From positions 2,103,139 to 2,167,138 of the forward strand of contig NW_003314266.1 of the NCBI RefSeq assembly GCF_000143415.4: DNA of 64,000 nt, read 5' to 3'. The translations under genes and the position numbers were made by a program. A model generated the notes under the pieces. It was given only the letters and a program-made list of their open reading frames with translations, did no database searches and was not told the DNA's origin. How positions within the stretch are numbered: the stretch's first letter is position 1; each line of letters begins with the position of its first letter. This document shows, in pieces, positions 53,828-64,000 of the stretch. The DNA comes from Selaginella moellendorffii (Eukaryota > Streptophyta > Lycopodiopsida > Selaginellales > Selaginellaceae).

Positions 53828-56581
53828 TCAGCTGGATGGTCTCCAGGAAGTTTTCTGGGCGGCGATCAGCTGCTCCTGCTCCTGTGTGTATGACACGCGG
53901 ATTTCCCAATGGAGTGACTTCAGGAGCGGCTCGATCTCCCCCAGAATCGTCGTGGTGTCTCGGAAAATCCCCCAGCCGCCGGGCCTTAAAATCCTGTCCA
54001 TCTCCACCACCGTGTTGACAACACCGCAGCTGCAAGACCGAGTAAAGATTCCAGGTTTTAGAACTACAGCTAAGTGAGCGAACTCCAACTTTCACTGTTA
54101 CCTCTGTTTCAAGCGTGAAAACAGATGGTCCGCGTGCAGCAGGTCATACGTGCGAGGATATGTGCTGAAAGACTCACACCAGTCGTGATACTGTCCTATC
54201 AAACCACGGTCGGTGATAATCGGCAGTGTATCAGGCTCAGTGACTGGAACCACGTTGAGGACCCAGACTGGGTATCCCACGAGAGCAGCAGCAAATCTGG
54301 AAAGTTTACAAGGTTAGCTAGCTGCTAAAGTTGTCTCGAGCTCAAACTTACCCTCCATATCCCGCTTTCATATCCATGACGTTCCGAATTACAGTCCAGT
54401 CGATCTCAAGGCCGCGTGCGTAGGATTTCTGGACGACATGCTGCCAGTGTATCGTGTCGGATTCAAACTCTTCCACCGCTGGCTTTCCAAACAATCCTTT
54501 TGGAATGGTTCCAAGCCAGTCCGGCGTTGCATTCACCCTCTGGGGCCACTCCTGTGGCCATCTAGTGCCACGGATACCGTCTCCTTCGGGGATCTTGTGA
54601 AGACAACTTTGCATGGGAACGTACCTGGTAAAGGAGAGCTCATGAATAAGATAGAGAGAGAGGGAGAACGATCTTGCTTACCATGCAGCATCTCGATTGT
54701 CTGATTCGTCACACATAGGTGGCTCGTTCTTCTGTCGTTTCTGGTAGCAAGTGTTGTCTTTGGGCTTTTGAAAGATGGCAATCCCGACCCCTGTTTTAGG
54801 ATCCCGCTGTTTCACAATCATCTTCCAGCACATATTGTCAGCTAAGGCCTTCGTGTCTGCACAAAACCACCTCGTCAGAGCTTGGATGGTAAAGGCGAGA
54901 TCGTACCTTTCCATATCTGTACATCTTCTGGTTCGTTTTTGTACACTGGAGTGGCCGACCAGACGAAGTATCCTCCCGGACGAATGAGGCGATTGAGCTC
55001 CAAAAGAAGTCTACCACCTGTTTCAAGAAAGAAAATGTTAAGAAAGTCCTTTGAACTATACAAAAATGTGCGTACCATCTACATGCCATGGAACTCTGCA
55101 GCGAGCACAGTGTGCGATATCGTAAGCATAGCTAGGATAAACCAGCCTCTGCGTTCCCATGACCGCGAGAATTGCTGGAATTCCACGCTCCAAAGCTAGC
55201 TGAACCTGAGCTTCGTGTTCGTCTTTTGGAGCGAATGACATGGTAATAACGTTCTTGTCAAACAAAAAGCCTCCAAAACTTGCGACGCCACAGCCAACAT
55301 CAAGCACGGTGCGAACGTGCTTCCCCCATGCAATATCTGGAAGACTCTGCAAAACATTTACTCTATTAGTCTAAGCTAGCAACAGACAACAGAAACTTAC
55401 AATCTGGATGAAGTCAATGTAGCGCTGAGCTCCTTGTTTAAATTGAGTTCCACCGCCAGGAAAAAGAAGAAGGTCGTCTTTCTTTTTCACCCAGTTTTGG
55501 TCCTTCTTATACGACACTAATCCAGGATGAGGGACGTTGCTGTACCAGACCTGTAGCAAATTTTGCTAAATCATATGCTCGGAAAAACGAATTCGCATAC
55601 CTGCTTTCGGCTTTGTGGCCAGTTGACATGAGCCTGGTATCCTGATGGAAGAGGTGCGAGGCATTTTTTAATATCGTCTCCAGTTGGGCAATGCCGCTCC
55701 CGGTGCTCGTAGTGGCTTCTTGACCTCAACTTCTTAATAGCTTTCTGGTTGTCCAGGCACGGAATATAATCAGCGGCGTTGGAGAAACTGCAAAGTTTCC
55801 ACTCCATATCAATTGGCGATTGTTCGGGTTGCTTCTCCTCGGGTTTTTTTTCTGTTTGCTGATCAGCACTTGGAAGAACATCCTCCTTCTTCATCTCCTG
55901 CTTGGACTCATTGGCTTGACTTGTCCAAGTGTTGGAAACCTCTTTGTTTTCGACAGTCAGCTCTAACTCCGTTTTGTTTGTCCCCAGCTCCTCGATAGTA
56001 GCAGTGTCGGAATCATCTTTCTTCTCCGTGGCATCCTTGCTTTGAGTCTCTTCGTCTTTTTTCTCTTCTTCCTTGTCCTCAACTTTCTTTTCTTCTCCCT
56101 TATCCTCATCCTTCTGTTCTTCTTTCTTGTCTTCGTCTTCTTTCTTGTCTCCGTCTTCTTTCTCTTCATCTTCTTTCGCATCTTCTTCCACCGGGGCATC
56201 CGAGTCTTTCTTCTGCTCTCCATTATCCACAGGTGTGTCGTCCTTCTTCTCGCCATCAACCTTGTCACCATCTTTTTCGTGGTCAGCTTGTTGTTTATCT
56301 TCGAGATTTTTCTCCTCGGTAGCATCCATCTCTTGTTCAAAGTCGGACTCCTTCTCGGACTCCTTCGTCACCTCACCCTCTCGAGCCTCGGACGGAGAAT
56401 TCTCCCGGGAACCCATCTGTGACGCCGCTTCATTCGTTTGTGGAACAACCTCGGTACCTTGTTCTGACGGAGACCGGAAGAACGCTATGGCGGCAAGGAT
56501 CAAAATCGCTGCGAAAACGCCCGTGATCAGATAGTACATCGGCGTCTTGCGCCTGTCGCGCATTGGTTTTGCCACCCTCAT
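53828..56581 (-). CDS. PMT-family Golgi methyltransferase (DUF248; PMT24/25/26-like)
   Basis: About eight exons. Exon 1, 56581-55601, encodes a cytosolic tail, a membrane anchor ('[20 protein letters not shown]') and a long Glu/Lys/Asp-rich stem of about 200 residues. It then has '[29 protein letters not shown]', typical of PMTs. The next exons (55550-55401, 55346-55076) hold '[12 protein letters not shown]', '[19 protein letters not shown]' and the SAM-binding '[21 protein letters not shown]'. Later exons have '[18 protein letters not shown]', '[19 protein letters not shown]', '[18 protein letters not shown]' and '[18 protein letters not shown]', ending at TGA 53828. These type II proteins methyl-esterify pectin (QUA2/TSD2 relatives). 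It is divergent from the CCDC13-like gene. Confidence 0.92.
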
Positions 56582-57060
56582 CTTCGAGCTCCTCGAGTTC
56601 CTGTAAGAAAAATATAAGATCTTAAAAAAAAAAAAGGAAAATCAAGGATGGATCGATCTTTCCAACGAGGATTTCGCTCACCGCCAGATCCAAACCCGTG
56701 AATGCTGGCACACGGAGCTACATTTTGTTTCCTAGCTACAATGCGCAAGCAATGCGAGCAAAACCCTCGGGAAATACACCCCGATCGATCCAGAGTTTAG
56801 CAGCGCCTTACCGGATCTTGCAGCTCCAGCCGATCCGAGAGCTCGCACCTCGAGCGGCGCCGCGGCGATGGGATCCCTTCCTCCTCCTCCTCTCTGTCAG
56901 TCACAAATCCTCGAGCTCATTTGGCTTGCTCTAGAGTTTAATAGACAGTACGGTACTGTCGGTGGCTCATCGCTATCTGTGACCATGTGTACGGACGTTG
57001 TTGTTCGGAAACAACGTGAAGAGCGCTACTATTTGAATCGAGGATATTCTCTAGGGTTTT
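56582..57060. promoter_or_regulatory. Bidirectional promoter region, PMT/CCDC13-like
   Basis: A 480-bp spacer between two divergent starts. It contains a perfect 17-bp palindrome, GACAGTAC-G-GTACTGTC, at 56944-56960, about 100 bp before the plus-strand ATG, and an AGGGTTT telo-box core at 57053-57059, just before that ATG. There is no other candidate gene. Confidence 0.5.
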
Positions 57061-58885
57061 ATGGCGCCTAAGCGCGTGAACACTACCCCTCCTGGCGATC
57101 CAGGAGGCGCCAATGCCGTTCCGGCGCAGCAAAAGGAAGGAGAGGCCGCGGCAGTGGAAGCGCCGCCTCCTCAGGTATGGATTTGTGAAGCTGTGGTAAT
57201 ATTTTGATCGCCCATTGCGTTGCTTAGGTCGATGAAGAACTGGTAATGCTCCAGAAGAAGGCCGGTGCTGGAAAGGCCGAGGTGGACAAACTCAAGTGAG
57301 CTTATTTCGCTTAATCCATAAGAATCTAAGGAGTAAGTCTGATATTTCTTTAGAACGATTTGAAAACTTCACAGCTCTTTTTATTTTTGTTTCACTGTAG
57401 GCAAATGCTCGACACACTCATGCACGTACAGAGCCAAAATGTGAGGGAAGCTAAGATCATCGAGCTCTTGAAAAAGGTCTTTCTTTTCTCGTATTTCGTT
57501 TTCTATTTATCGTCCTTTGCTTGTTTGATCTATAGAATGGAAGCATGGCGAAGAATTTAGAGCGTGAGCGATTGCTGGTGGGACGATTAAAGAAAGATGT
57601 TTCTTATCTCCAGAAAGAGGTGAGAAAGGATTGTTTTTGTGGGTACCGGATGGTTTTTTGTTGTATCAGGTTGTTCAACTGAAAGAAGAAGAAAAGCTAA
57701 GACCTCCCGAGGAACCCACGGAGGTGGAAAAATCCATCCAAGAATCAAATATATACAGAGACAAGTTCATTCAGGTTTATTTTCCTTGTTACGAACTGCA
57801 TATGTGTTGTCAATCAAAGCAAGCAGGCAACAGCAAAACTTATGGAGGTCCAAGGAGCCAAAGCTGTGACCTCTGCGGAACTATCCAGGTTACAGCACGC
57901 ATTGCAACGAGAAGTTGGAAATGTTCCCATTGTTAAGGTGAACGCTTGTATATGGCTGGCTGGCTTCTTTTATTTATTTGTCTTTACAGGTCCTGGAAGG
58001 AGGCCAATTCTGGAAGGGTCGGGCGCAAATGATTACCCTGCTAAAGGTCTACGATGCTTATCAAGTTTCTCTCTGTTCTTACGTTGAGTTTACACAGGAC
58101 AAAGTCGAGGACCTTGAACAGAAAGTCCGGGAGAGAGCATTGGAAGACCAGAATCATGTGTTTGATTTGAAAGAGAATGCTTGCAAGAAACAAATCGATG
58201 AGCTCGCTAAAAATTTTCTGGTGAGTTGTGCGTGTGCCGCAAGAGCCGTTTCCTACTAAACTCACGCATGGCAGGCTACGCGAGAGGAGCTGCTAACAAC
58301 AAAGAAAAAGGTTGATTGCGTGCTTGCCAGAAGGAACATTTTGGAGAACGAGGTGATCTGATATTTTGCTTAGAAAACACTACTAGTTGTTATGTTGCAG
58401 ATGAACAATGTGAAAGCAAAGATGGGATTGCTTGTAGCGAAGAGTGATAGCGACGACAAACTGATAGTGGCACTGCGTCAGGAATGCGTCGCTTCCAAAC
58501 TGGTACGTGGTTTTTCGTAACACTCTTCCTCACATCATGCGGTCTTTTGCCAAGGCTGTGGCACCCGAAAGGCTCAAGGAGCGGATTAGCTGCCCCTTGA
58601 GAGTTGGCTCATTGCATCGAGAACACCAGCTCGCAGCGTCTTTCAACGATCTGAAACTTCACTGCCGAGAACAGGTGATCTCTAAAGCCAGAGCTTCTGT
58701 TTGCTGTTCTAAGCCAGCCACCGTACAGGAGCTACAAATCAAAGCCCAGGCGGAACTAATCGACTACCTACGAGATATCACAGCAGCAACTAGAGGTACC
58801 ATGGAAGTTTTCCAAGTTCCATACTTTCCACCTCACGTCCTCGTCTTATACAGGCGAAGAGCAACCAAAAGAAAGTGAGCAGTGA
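57061..58885 (+). CDS. Coiled-coil protein, probable CCDC13-like ciliary factor
   Basis: About ten small exons: 57061-57174, 57228-57295, then others down to a TGA at 58883. The predicted protein is coiled-coil nearly throughout ('KQMLDTLMHVQSQNVREAKIIELLKK', 'NLERERLLVGRLKKDVSYLQKEV', 'DKVEDLEQKVRER'). A distinctive non-coil piece reads 'ALQREVGNVPIVKVLEGGQFWKGRAQMITLLKDKV', followed by 'LRDITAATRG' at the C-terminus. Arrangement and the 'FWKGRAQ' motif recall CCDC13, a centriolar/ciliary protein, but this is from memory of family features and not a confirmed match. No angiosperm-type protein comes to mind. If right it would act in sperm flagella, as does DNAAF1 in this window. Confidence 0.6.
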
Positions 58886-58926
58886 CAATCCCAGCTTGTT
58901 CAAACGGTGCAAAGCTTTCATTTCCA

Positions 58927-61446
58927 TTACTTATGCTTGGGGTCCTCTCCATTCATCTCACCCTTGGTGTCCTCCTCGTCTTCACTATACTCGCTTCCAC
59001 TCTCGTCTTCCACAACCTCCTCGTCGATCTCCTCCTCGTCTTCCACCCCGTCCTCGTCGGCCTCGTCCGCGGCAGCGCTCAGAGCCTTGGTTGCCACTGC
59101 TGGCCGGACCTTCTTGCTCACTTTGAGCTTCACGCTCACCTTCTTGTCACACCCAAGCCAGCAGTCTGACAAGCAAAACGCCGTCAAGTTATACGTCCCT
59201 TCCTCCGGTGCTTCAAACATCCCCGTCACCAGCCTGCTGCCTTCCTTCACTCTCTTCACTGCCTCGCTCACTGCCTTCTTCACCTCCGACTCCTCGGCAC
59301 CTTTCCCTTCCAGAGATTCTTGCGCTGCCTTTGACGCCGATGATATGGCCGCTGCCTCGTCCATGAAAGTGATCCTCTTGTGTACCCAGACGCTGTTCGC
59401 GGATGCGTCTCCCAGTAGCACCCAGAATCCTTCCTCCTTGACGTTGGAGTAGTAGGGAGTGTGCGCGTAGGCTGCTGTGAGGCCATTGCCGCGCTTGACT
59501 GATATCCAAGCTCGCATCGTCACGGCATCTCCTTCTTGGACGAACTCTTCTCCTTCAGTCCCGCAAGTGACATCGATCGTGACGGTGGGTATCATGTCCA
59601 GGACTTCTTCCACGTCTACGATCTGGCCTTGGGAGAAACCGGCCAGGGTTGACAGGAGTTCCTTACGCTCGTCCATTTTCAAGTCCCGGAATTCTTGCAG
59701 AGTTCGCACTTTCTGCAAATGAAAAAGAGCACACAGTGAAAAGTAGAATGGCATGCGGGCTAGTCCCTACCTTGCGAGTGAGCTTCTTGTGAACGGAATC
59801 GTCGAAGTGTGGGAGCTGCATGAATGCGGCACTCCCTTCCATAAGGCTTGCTCGATCAGATCCCTTTCTGGAATTAAGAGTCACAGCCTGAGACAGAGAA
59901 AGAAAAATGTACTTCAAATATCCAATATACAGATAATATAGAAAACAGACCTGAAAGAAGCTTTGAGACAAGTCCATTACTCCCAAAGCAGGCCGAAGCC
60001 AGCCATGACCATTTGCACTTCTCGCAGCCAAAGCCATCTAAAAACCAAACAGCAATAAATTAATTGCTTGCAACAGAGTGAGGTTTAACAAAGTCACCTT
60101 CATCAGCTCTTCAAGGAGGCGTGGCGTAAGCTGGATAATACGTGCAAAATCCGACGCCAAGCCCGCTGGAACGTCCGCAGAGCTCCTTGTTAAATGTGCG
60201 AGCAATAGGAGTTCCGTCTGCCACAACGTAATGAAAACCAAGATACTAAGAAAACGAAACTATTACCTTGACTAGAGCAGGATGCTGCTTCCAAAACTTA
60301 GCCTGTTCTTGCTTTAGATTCTTGGGATCAAGGTTAAGTTCGCTTCGTACTACAACAAAAAGCTTCTGCAACGGCTCTTCATCACTTCTACGCACTGGGA
60401 TTTCCACGAACTCGGCAGCTCTGATGAGAACATCCATCACTTTGCTGCATAGGCCATGCACGCGTCAACGATGAAACTACATCTAGATCCGTTACCTGGG
60501 AGCCAGTGATGGTTTCATAAGATAGTAATAGCTTGACAACGTTTGATGCATGATATAGTTTCCAGTGTACTTAGAAGATCGCGATAAATAGACCACCGCA
60601 ATCAGTAGCGGTAGTAAAATTCCACAACCGACCAGTCCTAGAAGTATAATTCCTCCAGTTGCCCCGTTGATATTGAGCAAAAACCACGGGAGTGCTATTC
60701 CCATTTTGAGCCCCTGTAAAGCGAGACGAGGTTACTATAAAGTAGAACTTACGAAAAACTTCGAACCTGTCTGCCATCGGGATGCCCCCATTTCGCAAAA
60801 TTCTCCCTAGCAACTGGGTCAGTAAGCGCTTGATACGCCTTTGAAATATAATCCACAAAGTAGGCATTGGCCTCTGCAGAAAGCAACGCGTAGATAAAAC
60901 CATGATGAGGAAATTTGCGCATAAGATTTTAAGTTACCAGGATCCGGATTCTTGTCCGGATGGTACTGCACGGACAGCCTTCGGTAAGCTTTCTTTATCT
61001 CAGAATCCGATGCATTCGGCTCCAAACCGAGAATCGAGAATGGCTCGAATGGTTGCGACTGCAAAGACCAAGATAAATGAAAAGAGAAAAAGCAAACAGA
61101 GCAAGAATTTACCTCACGAGCGCTGAGCTTGATATAATAAACCAGAAAGATCATCAAGATCCACAAGAAAACCAGTGTGATATTGCTGCATGTCGAGAAC
61201 CTTCCCAACTGGAACAAGAATTTAACACAAAGAGAGAAAAGAGAGAAGAAGAAAACCAACCTTTCTCCACAACGAGACTTGATACTTGGGAGATTTCGCG
61301 CAAAGCGAGCAATGGCAGTGTAAATTCCTCCCCTGCCGCCTCGCAGCTCTGGCAAGCCGATAGATTGTCCACGGCACCACGAACAGGCCCAGCACGGAGA
61401 GAATAAAGATTGGAAAAAGGGAGCTCATCTCCTCCGACGCTGCCAT
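58927..61446 (-). CDS. SEC63/ERDJ2 ER translocon J-protein
   Basis: About ten exons ending in TAA or TGA at 58927. The N-terminus '[22 protein letters not shown]' is the first membrane span and '[17 protein letters not shown]' the second. The J domain follows ('[35 protein letters not shown]', HPD present, facing the ER lumen). The third span region is '[20 protein letters not shown]'. The Sec63 (Brl) domain has '[16 protein letters not shown]', '[16 protein letters not shown]', 'LPHFDD' and '[16 protein letters not shown]'. It ends in a Glu/Asp-rich acidic tail, as in plant ERDJ2 proteins. It recruits BiP to the Sec61 channel during post-translational import. It converges with the CCDC13-like gene, 41 bp apart. 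Confidence 0.92.
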
Positions 61447-61805
61447 TCTCGGGAAAATCTAAGCCTGCTTCCCAGGAACCAATTCCACAAACAGGAGCTG
61501 CCGCCTCGATCTAGCTACCTAGCGCCTTGGATCTGCATACCTATCGTATCGATCGATCGCCGAGCAAGCTCGGCGCTCCAAACCCTAGTCTCTCGTTCGT
61601 TGACGTAGCCCTCGTTGTATAGGGAGACTTAGTTTGTTAAATAGTACACACAAGAAACGCGCTAACGATTATCTCGATGGAGCTTTGGAGATTTTCTCTT
61701 TGCTCCACGAGCACAATGAAATGGTCTCTTTCTTCTTCTTCTTCTTTCTCTGCTAGAGCTTGAGCTCGATCCTTTGTTTTTTCCAGCGATCTTGACGCGA
61801 TTCGA

Positions 61806-64000
<2,195 letters not shown>

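Noticed and set aside
55963-56534. Ser/Phe- and Leu/Phe-rich frames opposite the PMT stem
   Set aside because: They arise from the complement of the Lys/Glu-rich PMT coding repeat and show no independent evidence.

Overview
The window is nuclear DNA of a land plant that has both a plastid and swimming sperm. It carries a thylakoid-lumen PSII factor, DYW-type PPR editing proteins, a CLAVATA1-type receptor kinase, a class III peroxidase and CYP78A. It also carries DNAAF1 (axonemal dynein assembly) and a probable CCDC13-type ciliary coiled-coil protein, both of which flowering plants lack. Introns are very short (about 50-65 nt is typical) and genes are packed tightly. A lycophyte, most likely Selaginella, fits best; this is an inference, not a database match.

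Layout. 1-1.6 kb: end of an AT-rich Helentron/Helitron2-like transposon (Pif1-type helicase fused to an endonuclease) with a hairpin-rich terminus. 2.1-4.0 kb (-): decayed cysteine-rich receptor kinase. 4.2-4.8 kb (+): PSB27. 4.9-11 kb: an intact DYW-PPR gene (+) and an intact proline iminopeptidase gene (-) that face each other, preceded by a fused, inverted and deleted copy of both; a tRNA-Phe sits just upstream of the peptidase. 11.1-14.2 kb (-): CLV1/BAM-type LRR receptor kinase with a long upstream region. 16.7-23.8 kb: DNAAF1 (+), DCN1-like neddylation factor (-), plastid-type adenylate kinase (+) and COG4 (+). 25.0-28.8 kb: DUF1005 protein (-) and an F-box protein (+) around a telo-box cluster. 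29-34 kb (+): GCN2 kinase with many tiny introns. 34.1-37.2 kb: nepenthesin-like aspartic protease (-) and class III peroxidase (+). 37.4-38.7 kb: wrecked LRR receptor gene whose two pieces point apart.

38.8-46.0 kb is an AT-rich island with abrupt edges. It holds a spliced two-exon gene for a secreted protein with a B-type lectin domain, decayed Ty3/gypsy gag-protease sequence and short tandem repeats. 46-49 kb has no convincing gene and leads into CYP78A (+). 52.4-64 kb is dense again: ALKBH-like oxygenase (-), PMT-type Golgi methyltransferase (-), CCDC13-like (+), SEC63/ERDJ2 (-) and MCM6 (-, running off the right edge).

Most genes are housekeeping (translation control, secretory pathway, replication, neddylation, nucleotide balance) and do not form an operon-like system. 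The least explained parts are the lectin-fusion gene in the AT-rich island, the Helentron end, the chimeric PPR/peptidase duplication, and two compact inverted-repeat regulatory candidates (53.33-53.38 kb and 56.94-56.96 kb).
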